Origin: Subdoligranulum variabile
GTDB lineage: Bacteria; Bacillota; Clostridia; Oscillospirales; Ruminococcaceae
Reading direction: 5' to 3'
NCBI GenBank assembly: GCA_003343905.1
Contig: QAKI01000012.1
Span: forward strand, 1 to 64,000
DNA length: 64,000 bases
Part shown: positions 1 through 7,740 of the stretch, piece by piece
How the letters are laid out: each line of letters begins with the position of its first letter
Position numbering within the stretch: position 1 is the stretch's first letter
Position numbers and translations under genes: made by a program
Notes under the pieces: model-generated
Database searches by the model: none
What the model saw: the letters and a program-made list of their open reading frames with translations, nothing else
Told to the model about the DNA's origin: nothing

Positions 1-1239
1 AAGCAGCAGCAGGAAGCCCGCGAGCGCGACCACCGCAAGATCGGCAAGGAAATGCACCTGTTCATGACCGACGACCTGATCGGCCGCGGCCTGCCCATGT
101 TCCTGCCCAACGGCTACACCGTCTGGCAGCAGCTGGAAGATTATATCAAGCAGAAGGAGCGGGAGCGCGGCTACCTGCACGTCATGACCCCCTGCATCGG
201 CACGGTGGGCCTGTACAAGACTTCCGGCCACTGGGACCACTACCGCGAGAATATGTTCCCCGCCATGGAGATGGAAGGCGAAAGCTACGTGCTGCGGCCC
301 ATGAACTGCCCGCACCACATGATGATCTACGCCAACCAGCCCCACAGCTACCGCCAGCTGCCCATCCGCATCGGCGAGATCGCCCACGACTTCCGCTATG
401 AATCCAGCGGCACGCTGAAAGGCATCGAGCGCGGCCGTCACTTCTGCCAGAACGACGCCCACCTGTTCGTGACGCCGGAGCAGATCAAGCAGGAAGTGGC
501 CGATGTCTGCGCCCTGATCTTTGATGTGTACAAGGATTTCCACATCACGGACTACCGCTGTGTGCTGAGCCTGCGCGACCCCGCCGACAAGAAGAAGTAC
601 CATGACGACGACGCCATGTGGAACCATGCCGAACAGGCCCTGCGCGAAGTGCTGACCGACCTGGGCATCCACTTCACCGAGGAGATCGGCGAAGCCGCCT
701 TCTACGGCCCCAAGCTGGACGTGAACGTGCGCCCCGCCGTGGGCGCCGAGTACACCCTTTCCACCTGCCAGTTGGACTTCTGCCTGCCCGCGAAGTTCCA
801 CCTGACCTATGTGGACAAGGACGGCACCGAAAAGACCCCCGTTGTGCTGCACCGCGCCATCCTGGGCTCGCTGGACCGCTTCATGGCCTACCTGATCGAG
901 GAGACCAAGGGCCGCTTCCCCACCTGGCTGGCCCCCACGCAGGTCAAGGTGCTGCCCGTCAGCGAAAAGACGATGGATTACTCCCGCGAGGTCTACGAAA
1001 AGCTGAAGGCCACCGGCATCCGAGCCGTGCTGGACGAATCCAACGAGAAGATCGGCTACAAGATCCGCCAGGCCCAGCAGGAGGACCGCGCCCCCTATAT
1101 GCTGGTGCTGGGCGCCAAGGAAGTGGAAGCCGGCAACATCAGCGTGCGCAGCCGCAGCGGCGAGACTTCGGCCATGACGCTGGACGCTTTCATCGCCCAG
1201 GTACAGGACGAGATCCGCAACCGCACCTATAACGTGTAA
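1..1239 (+). CDS. thrS: Threonyl-tRNA synthetase, 5' end missing
   Basis: Charges tRNA-Thr with threonine in the cytoplasm. The reading frame is open from base 1, so the N-terminal TGS and editing domains lie outside the window; what remains is the end of the linker, the class II catalytic core and the anticodon-binding domain. The zinc ligands of the core are visible: Cys in RPMNCPHHMM, His in QNDAHLF and His in VLHRAILGSLDRF. Motif 2 is seen in the HDFRYESSG region. The C-terminal part from WLAPTQVKVLPV onward is the typical anticodon-binding domain. The gene ends in TAA and is followed by several hairpins. Confidence 0.97.
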   Translation, partial: KQQQEARERDHRKIGKEMHLFMTDDLIGRGLPMFLPNGYTVWQQLEDYIKQKERERGYLHVMTPCIGTVGLYKTSGHWDHYRENMFPAMEMEGESYVLRPMNCPHHMMIYANQPHSYRQLPIRIGEIAHDFRYESSGTLKGIERGRHFCQNDAHLFVTPEQIKQEVADVCALIFDVYKDFHITDYRCVLSLRDPADKKKYHDDDAMWNHAEQALREVLTDLGIHFTEEIGEAAFYGPKLDVNVRPAVGAEYTLSTCQLDFCLPAKFHLTYVDKDGTEKTPVVLHRAILGSLDRFMAYLIEETKGRFPTWLAPTQVKVLPVSEKTMDYSREVYEKLKATGIRAVLDESNEKIGYKIRQAQQEDRAPYMLVLGAKEVEAGNISVRSRSGETSAMTLDAFIAQVQDEIRNRTYNV

Positions 1240-1240
1240 C

Positions 1241-1267
1241 GAGCTTGTCGAGAAACTCGACAAGCTC
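1241..1267. other. Perfect 12-bp hairpin directly after thrS
   Basis: A 12-bp perfect inverted repeat (GAGCTTGTCGAG and its complement) with an AAA loop begins two bases after the thrS stop. No T-run follows on the plus strand, so it is not a canonical intrinsic terminator. It could protect the 3' end of the mRNA or act together with the next hairpin. Confidence 0.6.
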
Positions 1268-1308
1268 CAAAAGGGGCAACAGTCGCCTACGCTGGTATGA
1301 TTTTTACA

Positions 1309-1340
1309 GGGAAGGGCCGCAGGCCCTTCCCTGCTTTTGT
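1309..1340 (+). terminator. Probable thrS terminator
   Basis: A 10-bp stem (GGGAAGGGCC / GGCCCTTCCC) with a 3-base loop is followed by TGCTTTTG. The T-run is short and displaced by three bases, so efficiency is uncertain, but position after thrS fits. Confidence 0.6.
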
Positions 1341-1353
1341 CTGGCAAGAAAGG

Positions 1354-1405
1354 CAAGAAAAATGAACAGTCCCCGGCCCGGTGTACACCGGGCCGGGGAC
1401 TGTTC
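1354..1405 (-). terminator. Terminator of the lipoprotein operon, perfect palindrome
   Basis: Bases 1364-1405 form a perfect 42-base palindrome (21-bp arms, GTAC at the tip). Read on the minus strand it is followed by ATTTTTC, giving an intrinsic terminator 30 bases after the stop of the lipoprotein gene. Its symmetry could also stop residual thrS transcription from the other side. Confidence 0.85.
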
Positions 1406-1436
1406 TGCTTATCTAAAACCGTGGCGGCCGCCGCTT

Positions 1437-1841
1437 TTACGCGCGGACGAAGAAACCGGCCAGCGTGCCGTCCTCAAAGAAGCTGATCGTGTAGGTCAGC
1501 TTGCCGCCCTCGTAGTTGGCGACCTGGATGACCGTGCCGTAGGCCTGGCCGTCGTCGGTCTTGCCGCCCACATAGGAAGCGTCGCCGTAGCCGGTGAAGG
1601 CCCCCAGCGCGGTCACGGCCTCGCCGCTTTGGGCAAAGGTATCCGCCGTGACTTCCGGGTTGTTGTACAGGGCCGCGATGCCCTCATAGTCCTGGGCGTT
1701 CATCATGTCGATGACTTCCTCGCCCTGCTTTTGCAGCGTTTCCTCATCCGCCCAGTCCGGCAGCGGCGAACCGCCGCAGGCCGTCAGGACCAGCAGTCCC
1801 AGAAGCAGGACCGACAACAGAATTTTATGCATGGTTTTCAT
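1437..1841 (-). CDS. Small secreted lipoprotein, DUF3887-like
   Basis: A 134-residue protein with a type II signal peptide: basic start, hydrophobic stretch LLSVLLLGLLVLTAC and lipobox LTAC, so Cys22 should be lipidated and the protein anchored outside the membrane. The mature part carries a helix-plus-beta region (MMNAQDYEGIAALY) resembling DUF3887, a small NTF2-like domain of unknown function. It overlaps the end of the upstream YhfC-type gene by 17 bases, so the two are translationally linked. Function is unknown; the family call rests on general pattern only. Confidence 0.75.
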   Translation of the reverse strand: MKTMHKILLSVLLLGLLVLTACGGSPLPDWADEETLQKQGEEVIDMMNAQDYEGIAALYNNPEVTADTFAQSGEAVTALGAFTGYGDASYVGGKTDDGQAYGTVIQVANYEGGKLTYTISFFEDGTLAGFFVRA

Positions 1842-2523
1842 TGGTATATACCCCTTTCCAGATTTTTACGGAGCCGCACAAAATCAGCACCGAGAAAACG
1901 AACATGATCGCTTCCCACCCGGCCTGCGGAACGCCGGCGTAGATCAGCACGATGGCAAAATCATACAGCGCATGCAGCAGGATCGCCAGCACAAAGAACC
2001 GCTTGCGGCGCAGCCCGCAGTAGACCAGGTACGAAAACCCGACGTGCGCCATCATGGCCGAAATGCGTTCCACCCCGGCCAGCGCAGCCGACGCGCCCGC
2101 CGCCTGCAGCACCCCGGCCGAGAAGATCAACAGCAGCAGGTTGTTCACGCCGACCAGCGCGGCTTCCAGCCCGCCGTGCCCCAGCCCGTACCACAGCGGC
2201 GTGCCGCGGTCCGTCCAGCCTTTGCGCACCACAAAATGAAGGATCACGAAGCGGGCGGTTTCCTCAGCCAGACCGGCGGTCAGGGCCAAAACCAGCAGGT
2301 AGCCCGCCGGGTTCTGCGCGCTGAAAAGCCGCCAGCCATCCACCTGCCCCAGCAGCGTCAGGATCGGCTGGCGCACCACGATCTGGGAAACAAAGAACCC
2401 CGCGACGCCCAGCAGGAACACCTTCCATCCCGCCTTGCTGCGCAGCCGCGCCAGCACGAACGCCGCCACCGGGATGCCAAGGCAGACGGCCACATTAAAG
2501 ACCGCGCCAATGATGCCTAACAT
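1825..2523 (-). CDS. YhfC-type intramembrane glutamic protease family protein
   Basis: A 232-residue protein with about seven membrane segments. The AEETARF motif followed by YGLGHGGLEA is the hallmark of the YhfC/PrsW-related group of putative intramembrane metal or glutamic proteases: paired glutamates in one helix and a GHGGxE motif in the next. Substrate and role are not known; related CPBP/PrsW proteins act in peptide maturation or stress signalling. It is first in a two-gene operon with the lipoprotein behind it (17-base overlap), which makes the lipoprotein a candidate partner or substrate. Its promoter contains a C9 tract. Confidence 0.8.
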   Translation of the reverse strand: MLGIIGAVFNVAVCLGIPVAAFVLARLRSKAGWKVFLLGVAGFFVSQIVVRQPILTLLGQVDGWRLFSAQNPAGYLLVLALTAGLAEETARFVILHFVVRKGWTDRGTPLWYGLGHGGLEAALVGVNNLLLLIFSAGVLQAAGASAALAGVERISAMMAHVGFSYLVYCGLRRKRFFVLAILLHALYDFAIVLIYAGVPQAGWEAIMFVFSVLILCGSVKIWKGVYTNENHA

Positions 2524-2589
2524 ACGAACACCTCACGTTTTTACCCCCACAGTATGCCCATGGGATATTTAGATATTTTTCTAAGCGCC

Positions 2590-2620
2590 ATTATAATACC
2601 AACCCCCCCCCATTTGTCAA
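2590..2620 (-). promoter_or_regulatory. Promoter of yhfC-type operon with C9 tract between the boxes
   Basis: On the minus strand TTGACA (2615-2620) is separated by 19 bases from TATAAT (2590-2595); a second possible -10, TATTAT, lies at 16 bases. The spacer contains nine consecutive C on the plus strand (2603-2611). Two bases less would give the ideal 17-base spacing, so slippage in the tract would be expected to tune or switch expression. Confidence 0.6.
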
Positions 2621-2659
2621 CCCCCGAAAATGCCCCGCCGCACCAAAATTTTTTCGGGC

Positions 2660-2688
2660 TTGACATCGCGGTTTTTGTGTGCTATTCT
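2660..2688 (+). promoter_or_regulatory. pnuC promoter
   Basis: TTGACA, a 17-base spacer and TATTCT. Predicted transcription start near 2695, leaving a leader of about 113 bases before the pnuC start. Confidence 0.8.
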
Positions 2689-2694
2689 CTTTAC

Positions 2695-2795
2695 ACAATC
2701 TTAATTATGGTAACTGCCACCGGGTAGTGTAATGCTTCTGCATTCGTCTGCACATCGATAGGTCTTAGGAGATGTGCAAGCGGATGCTTTTTTTT
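2695..2795 (+). promoter_or_regulatory. pnuC leader with intrinsic terminator (attenuator or riboswitch candidate)
   Basis: The leader ends in a 17-bp stem (2740-2756 with 2771-2787; one mismatch and two G-U pairs) followed by eight T, only 12 bases before the pnuC start codon. That is an intrinsic terminator in front of the gene, the usual output stage of a riboswitch or attenuator. A competing short hairpin AATGC/GCATT (2731-2744) would take up the 5' arm of the terminator, and a further stem ACTGCC/GGGTAGT lies upstream. I do not recognise the aptamer: it does not match the TPP, FMN, preQ1, purine or T-box consensus as I know them. Confidence 0.7.
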
Positions 2796-2807
2796 GGGGG
2801 TTTTGCA

Positions 2808-3497
2808 ATGTTGTCCAAATTGAAGTATTTTTCCAAAGCCGAATGGACGCTCTGGATCAGTTCGGTGGTGCTCATCGTGGGCACCTTCGTGCTGTTCCAC
2901 CAGACCGACTATCTTTCCCTGACGGCTTCGCTGATCGGCGCCACCTCGCTGATCTTCAACGCCAAGGGCAACCCGGTGGGGCTGGTGCTGGGGCTTGCGT
3001 TCTGCCTGCTGTACGGCTATATCTCCTACACCTTCGCCTATTACGGCGAGATGCTGACCTACCTGGGCATGACCGCGCCCATGTCCCTGTATGCGCTGAT
3101 CTGCTGGCTGCGCCATCCTTCCGGCGCGGGCCGGGCCGAGGTGAAAGTGGGCGGCATCACCCGCCGGGAAGCCCTGTTCGCCCTGGGCCTGAGCATCGTC
3201 GTCACCACGGTCTTTTTCTTCATCCTGCGGGCGTTCCACACAGCCAACCTGCTGCCCAGCACCATCTCGGTGACGACCAGCTTTCTGGCTGTTTACCTGA
3301 CGGCCCGCCGCAGCCCGCTGTTCGCGGTGGCCTACGCCGCCAACGACGTGGTGCTGATCGTGCTGTGGAGCCTTGCCACCATGCAGGACCCGTCCTATCT
3401 TTCGGTGGTGGTCTGCTTTGTGATGTTCTTCGTCAACGATATTTACGGCTTCTATAACTGGTCGCGTATGCGGCGGCGCCAGGCGGCGTCCGCCTGA
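2808..3497 (+). CDS. pnuC: PnuC-family nicotinamide riboside transporter
   Basis: Membrane carrier of 229 residues that takes up nicotinamide riboside (or another vitamin precursor in related branches) for NAD synthesis by facilitated diffusion, with trapping by phosphorylation. Seven or so hydrophobic segments are visible, with the family features FNAKGNPVG, LLYGYISYTFAYYGEM and the C-terminal NDIYGFYNW. Start chosen at 2808 (MLSKLKYFSKAEW); the frame is open earlier, but the upstream part falls inside the terminator hairpin. Expression is probably set by the leader attenuator. Substrate could be thiamine or riboflavin in PnuT/PnuX relatives; the sequence alone does not decide. Confidence 0.88.
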   Translation: MLSKLKYFSKAEWTLWISSVVLIVGTFVLFHQTDYLSLTASLIGATSLIFNAKGNPVGLVLGLAFCLLYGYISYTFAYYGEMLTYLGMTAPMSLYALICWLRHPSGAGRAEVKVGGITRREALFALGLSIVVTTVFFFILRAFHTANLLPSTISVTTSFLAVYLTARRSPLFAVAYAANDVVLIVLWSLATMQDPSYLSVVVCFVMFFVNDIYGFYNWSRMRRRQAASA

Positions 3498-3500
3498 GCA

Positions 3501-3537
3501 AAAGGCGGCGGGACTGTACGTCCCGCCGCCTTTTTTG
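3501..3537 (+). terminator. pnuC terminator
   Basis: An 11-bp GC-rich stem (GGCGGCGGGAC and its complement) with a TGTAC loop, followed by six T and preceded by A residues. Confidence 0.95.
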
Positions 3538-3555
3538 TACCCCTGTGCCGGAGGT

Positions 3556-4347
3556 TCACTCTTTTGACGCATAGGCCGGGTCGGCCTTTCGGACCCAGCC
3601 CGCATAGCGCGCTTTCAGTTCCACAAAAGCGTCCCGCACATCCGCCGGGATGTCCACATGCGCAATGAAGCCTTTCCCCTGCGGGCCGTACCCGTTTTCA
3701 TCGTCGGTCAGCCGCGGGATTTCCCCCAGCAAAAGGCTGATATACCGTTCCATATCCCACATGCCCCAGATGTTTTTCTCGTATCGCAGGGCATGACGGT
3801 CCGCGACCACCCTGGCAGAGTACACCGCGTAGTTGATGATCTGCACATCGGGGCCTGCGTACTTCCGCAGCCCCGCCTCCATACGGCGCTGCATCGTGGC
3901 ATCCTGGGCAAGGATGATGCTGTGGAACGGGATCCCCCGCTCACGCAGCAGTTGCAGCAGATATGTGATATTGTTCCCGCAGTTCGTGGAACTGCATTCC
4001 AGAAAATCCGGTTCCAGCCCGTACCGGCGTTTCAGATACGCCGCAAAGATCTGCGCTTCCGGCAGGCCCGCCGTTTCCAGTTCCGGGAACGCCCGGTGCA
4101 TATTGGCGCGCAGCGTTTCGGTGGTGTGGCCTGCGCCCCCGACGATCCCATACCGTTTGGCGACCCCGTTCTGCATCGCCTGGGCCAGAACGTCCCCGCC
4201 GCACAGGATGCTGCCGCCAAACAGCACCATCACATCGGCCTGCGGCAGCCCGCACGACGCTTGCAGCGCATCCGGCGTCAAAGTTTCCACATCGCGCTTG
4301 CCGCAGAACCGCCCCAGCAGGTTGATGTCCTTTGCAATGTTCTCCAT
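3556..4347 (-). CDS. YdcF/DUF218-type protein
   Basis: A 263-residue cytoplasmic protein of the YdcF (DUF218) fold. Seen: VMVLFGGSILCGGDV near residue 40, STNCGNNI near 120 and QDATMQRR near 148, which match the conserved blocks of the YdcF branch. E. coli YdcF binds S-adenosylmethionine, but no reaction is established; other DUF218 proteins act in envelope metabolism. It is transcribed alone, divergently from the glycan-export operon, from its own promoter. The upstream regions of the two transcription units are about 200 bases apart, so a functional link is possible but unproved. Confidence 0.8.
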   Translation of the reverse strand: MENIAKDINLLGRFCGKRDVETLTPDALQASCGLPQADVMVLFGGSILCGGDVLAQAMQNGVAKRYGIVGGAGHTTETLRANMHRAFPELETAGLPEAQIFAAYLKRRYGLEPDFLECSSTNCGNNITYLLQLLRERGIPFHSIILAQDATMQRRMEAGLRKYAGPDVQIINYAVYSARVVADRHALRYEKNIWGMWDMERYISLLLGEIPRLTDDENGYGPQGKGFIAHVDIPADVRDAFVELKARYAGWVRKADPAYASKE

Positions 4348-4407
4348 CTTTATTTCATCCCGTTTCCGTGGTCACGGCGCTGCGGCCGTGGCAGAATCAT
4401 TTCTGCT

Positions 4408-4436
4408 ATTGTATCATGCGTTTCCCGGCATTGCAA
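4408..4436 (-). promoter_or_regulatory. Promoter of ydcF-type gene
   Basis: On the minus strand TTGCAA (4431-4436), a 17-base spacer and TACAAT (4408-4413), about 55 bases before the start codon. Confidence 0.75.
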
Positions 4437-4479
4437 CGCCGCTGCCGCAGGGCGGATTTTCCCGTTTCCCGCGGCGATG

Positions 4480-4508
4480 TTGTATTTCCACGGGTATTGT
4501 GGTAAAAT
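4480..4508 (+). promoter_or_regulatory. Promoter of the glycan-export operon
   Basis: TTGTAT, a 17-base spacer and TAAAAT; transcription would start near 4515, some 38 bases before the permease start codon. Confidence 0.75.
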
Positions 4509-4552
4509 GTAATATCTATTGGTATGCGATTTTAACAAGGAAAAGGTGCCCT

Positions 4553-5431
4553 ATGGCTGAAAACATGCAAGCTTCCCGCCCGGCTGACGAGGGGTGGACC
4601 ACTGTCATCCGCCCGCGCAGCGGATGGTTCGACATCAATTTGAAGGAGCTGTGGCAGTACCGCGACCTGACGCTGATGTTCGTCAAGCGCAACTTCACGG
4701 TGCTGTACAAGCAGACCATCCTGGGCCCCGCGTGGATCCTGCTGAACCCGCTGATCACCACCCTGATCTTCAACGTGGTGTTCGGCAACATGGCGGGCAT
4801 GCCCACCGACGGCGTGCCGGGCTTCCTCTTTTATATGGCGGGCAACACCGTGTGGACCTTCTTCGCCAACTGCGTCAACAACACCGCCAACACCTTTGTG
4901 ACCAACTCCCAGGTGTTCGGCAAGGTGTACTTCCCGCGGCTGACCATGCCCGTGAGCCAGGTCATCACCAGCCTGATCAACTTCATCATCCAGGCGGCCA
5001 TGTATCTGGCCTTCTGGCTGTACTTCTACTTCACCGGGGCGGGGGTCCGCTTTACCCTGTGGGCGCTGGCGATCCCCCTTATCATGCTGCAGGTCATGCT
5101 GCTGGGGCTGGGCGTCGGCATCATCGTGTCCTCCCTGACCACCAAATACCGTGACCTTGCCATCGCCGTGGGCTTCGGCGTGCAGCTTTGGATGTACGCG
5201 TCCCCCGTGGTGTACCCCCTGTCGATGCTGGATACCAGCCCCCGCCTGCGGGTACTGGTGCAGCTCAACCCCATGACCGCCCCCATCGAGATGTTCCGCG
5301 CGGCCACCTTGGGCACCGGCAGCGTATCGGCAGGTTCTATCGTGTACAGCGTCCTGTTCACGGTGGGCGCGCTGGTGCTGGGCGTGGTGCTGTTCAGCCG
5401 CATCGAAAAGACCTTTATGGACACCGTGTAA
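4553..5431 (+). CDS. Polysaccharide ABC exporter, permease subunit (Wzm/TagG type)
   Basis: Inner-membrane half of an ABC-2 exporter that moves a lipid-linked glycan out of the cell. The 292-residue protein starts with a cytoplasmic amphipathic part (SGWFDINLKELWQYRDL), the re-entrant signature KRNFTVLYKQTILGPAWILLNP follows in two parts, then about six membrane segments. The start at 4553 is set by the ribosome site AAGGAAAAGG just upstream; the frame stays open much further upstream but without a site. The ATPase gene follows after 12 bases. Together they resemble TagGH or Wzm-Wzt, which export teichoic acid or O-antigen. Confidence 0.92.
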   Translation: MAENMQASRPADEGWTTVIRPRSGWFDINLKELWQYRDLTLMFVKRNFTVLYKQTILGPAWILLNPLITTLIFNVVFGNMAGMPTDGVPGFLFYMAGNTVWTFFANCVNNTANTFVTNSQVFGKVYFPRLTMPVSQVITSLINFIIQAAMYLAFWLYFYFTGAGVRFTLWALAIPLIMLQVMLLGLGVGIIVSSLTTKYRDLAIAVGFGVQLWMYASPVVYPLSMLDTSPRLRVLVQLNPMTAPIEMFRAATLGTGSVSAGSIVYSVLFTVGALVLGVVLFSRIEKTFMDTV

Positions 5432-5443
5432 GGAGGGGCCGCT

Positions 5444-6727
5444 ATGAATACGACTGAAAAACGCCCCGTCATCCAGGTCACGGGGTTGAAAAAGCAGTAC
5501 CGCCTGGGGCAGATCGGCGGCGGCACGCTGACCCACGATCTGCAAAGCTGGTGGGCCCGCGTGCGCGGCAAAGAGGACCCGAATACCGTCATCGGCACCG
5601 ACCAGCGGCTGTTCGGCCAGACCTTTATGGCGCTGAACGGCGTGGACCTGACGGTGTACCAGGGCGAGGCGCTGGGCATCATCGGCCGCAACGGCGCGGG
5701 CAAGTCCACACTGCTGAAGCTGCTTTCCCGCATTACCGCCCCCACCGAGGGCGAGATCCGCCTGCGCGGGCGGGTGGCCTCCATGCTGGAGGTGGGCACC
5801 GGCTTCAACAACGAGATGACCGGCCGCGAGAACATTTATATGAACGGCGCGATCCTGGGCATGACCCGCGCCGAGATCGACGCCAAACTGCCCCAGATCA
5901 TTGAATTTTCCGAGTGCGGGGACTTTATCGACACCCCCGTGAAGCGTTATTCCAGCGGTATGTTCGTGAAGCTGGCCTTTGCCGTGGCCGCCCACCTGGA
6001 CAGCGAGATCATGGTCATGGACGAGGTCCTGGCCGTGGGCGACATGAAGTTCCAGCAGAAATGCCTGGGCAAAATGAGCGACGTGGCCAACCAGGACGGG
6101 CGCACCGTCCTGTATGTGAGCCACAACATGAGCACCATCCGCCAGTTGTGCAGCCGGTGCGTGGTGCTGGACAAGGGCCGTGTGATCTTTGACGGCGACG
6201 TGGAACAGGCCATCGCCGTGTATATGGACACCACCGACGTGAACGTGGTCCACTACGACCTGGCCGACGTGGCCCGCATGACCGGCAGCGCCGGCAAGCG
6301 CCTGCGGCTGGAAAGCCTTGACTTTGTGGGCAAGGAATCCAGCGTGTTTGCCGATACCGAGAAGATGCGCGTCAAGATCACCTGGCGGGTGTCGGAACCG
6401 TTCGCGGGCATCCACATGAAGATGAACCTGCACGCGCGGGATTCCACACCCGTAGGCATCACCCACCCGGTGGACCTGGGCGCCGCCGAACCCGGCCGCC
6501 TGTACACCACCGTGTTTGAATTTGACCCCAGCCTGCTGGGCGAAGGGCAGTATTTCTTCTATCTGGATATTTTCGACGGGTCGCTCGCCCAGGCCGTCTG
6601 CCTGGACAAGCCGGTGACCGAATTTGCCTTTGAAGTGACCAACAGCGACCTGACCATGCCCGAATGGGCCACCGGCTGGGGACGCATCCACTTCCCGCCC
6701 GTCAAGCTGCTGGGGGGCGAAGCATGA
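5444..6727 (+). CDS. Polysaccharide ABC exporter, ATPase subunit with Wzt-type C-terminal domain
   Basis: ATPase of the exporter, 427 residues. Residues up to about 270 are the nucleotide-binding domain: Walker A GRNGAGKST, the signature YSSGMFVKLAF and Walker B IMVMDEVLAVGD. Residues from about 290 to the end form a beta-rich domain like the carbohydrate-binding C-terminus of Wzt, which in that family recognises the finished, capped glycan chain before export. This points to a polymer with a defined terminal cap rather than a plain TagH system. A strong AAGGAGGGG site precedes the ATG. Its stop overlaps the next start by four bases (ATGA). Confidence 0.93.
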   Translation: MNTTEKRPVIQVTGLKKQYRLGQIGGGTLTHDLQSWWARVRGKEDPNTVIGTDQRLFGQTFMALNGVDLTVYQGEALGIIGRNGAGKSTLLKLLSRITAPTEGEIRLRGRVASMLEVGTGFNNEMTGRENIYMNGAILGMTRAEIDAKLPQIIEFSECGDFIDTPVKRYSSGMFVKLAFAVAAHLDSEIMVMDEVLAVGDMKFQQKCLGKMSDVANQDGRTVLYVSHNMSTIRQLCSRCVVLDKGRVIFDGDVEQAIAVYMDTTDVNVVHYDLADVARMTGSAGKRLRLESLDFVGKESSVFADTEKMRVKITWRVSEPFAGIHMKMNLHARDSTPVGITHPVDLGAAEPGRLYTTVFEFDPSLLGEGQYFFYLDIFDGSLAQAVCLDKPVTEFAFEVTNSDLTMPEWATGWGRIHFPPVKLLGGEA

Positions 6728-7740
6728 AGCCCAACCTGTATATCTGCCACACGGCCTATCAGGTGCTGGTAGACCTGCTGCGGGCGGGCCGCGCGCCGGG
6801 CGGCCCCCACACGATGGTGCTTTCCACCGCTGTGGCCGACGCCCCCGCCCTGGCCGCGCGGCTGGACAAAACCGGCGCTGTGCGCACCGTGCTGGTGGAC
6901 GAAAGCCGCTGGCCCGGCACTGTGACCGGCCCGCTGGCCTCCCTGCGCGCCCGCCGCGCCTTTGAAGCGCGCTGCGGCTGGCGGCTGGACCGCGCCCGGT
7001 ATGAAAATGTATATATCCACAACGACTGGAGCGTGCTGGGCCGCTACCTGCAGGACTGCCATGCCGGGTATATCCTGTGCGAAGATACCTTCGGCAGCAC
7101 GCTCGGCCCGGACCAGCACCTTGTGACCGACCAGCGCGCCGCCCCGGATTTTGCCCAAAAGCAAAAGACCGGCAAGGGCTACCTGTACTGGGGGGACAGC
7201 CGCTGGTGCCGCGCGGTGGAAAGCGAGGACGCCGCCCGCTGCACGCTGTTCCCGGCCGCGCGCATGATTTCCGACAGCAAGGGCGCGCTGCTGCGCTCGC
7301 TGACTGAGGCCGAGAAAGCCATGGTCCGGGCGGTGTTCCTGACCCGCCCCCTGCCCGAACAGGCCGAGGGCGCCACCCTGCTTTTGCCCCGCAGCTTTGT
7401 GGAGGACGGCCTGCTGACCCAGGACCGGCAGAACGCCATGTTCCAGGCCGTGGCCGCCCGCTACGCCGCCGGGCCGCTGTTCATCAAGACCCACCCGCGG
7501 GACGCCACCGACTATGCGGCGCTGTTCCCTGACGCGGTGATCCTGGAGCGGACGATGCCCAGCGAGGTGCTGAACTTCTGCCTGCCCTTCACCTTCCGCC
7601 GGGCCGTCACCGTGCAGAGTTTTGTGCTGCGCGGCTTTACCGCCGCCGAAGAAAAGATCCTGCTGACGCTGGACGAGGCGCTGGCGCTGCTGCCGCCGTC
7701 GCCGTCAAAAGGGGAAACACTCGCGCACGGCGGTGCCTAA
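6724..7740 (+). CDS. GT52/polysialyltransferase-like glycosyltransferase
   Basis: A 338-residue cytoplasmic protein. It begins MKPNLYICHTAYQVLVDLL, like the first strand-helix of GT-B sialyltransferases of the GT52 and polysialyltransferase type; it also has ILCEDTFGS (position of the acidic loop) and FIKTHPRDATDY, resembling the conserved K-x-HP-[RK] motif that contacts the CMP-sugar in those families. Enzymes of this kind use CMP-activated acidic sugars, which fits the KdsB-like gene just downstream. ATGA overlap with the ATPase gene shows translational coupling. The family call is by motif only; it could belong to another GT-B group. Confidence 0.6.
   Translation: MKPNLYICHTAYQVLVDLLRAGRAPGGPHTMVLSTAVADAPALAARLDKTGAVRTVLVDESRWPGTVTGPLASLRARRAFEARCGWRLDRARYENVYIHNDWSVLGRYLQDCHAGYILCEDTFGSTLGPDQHLVTDQRAAPDFAQKQKTGKGYLYWGDSRWCRAVESEDAARCTLFPAARMISDSKGALLRSLTEAEKAMVRAVFLTRPLPEQAEGATLLLPRSFVEDGLLTQDRQNAMFQAVAARYAAGPLFIKTHPRDATDYAALFPDAVILERTMPSEVLNFCLPFTFRRAVTVQSFVLRGFTAAEEKILLTLDEALALLPPSPSKGETLAHGGA

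Noticed and set aside
4532..6691. A 719-codon minus-strand open frame opposite the ABC exporter genes
   Set aside because: Shadow frame caused by high GC at third codon positions of wzm/wzt; composition is His/Gly/Gln-rich without motifs.
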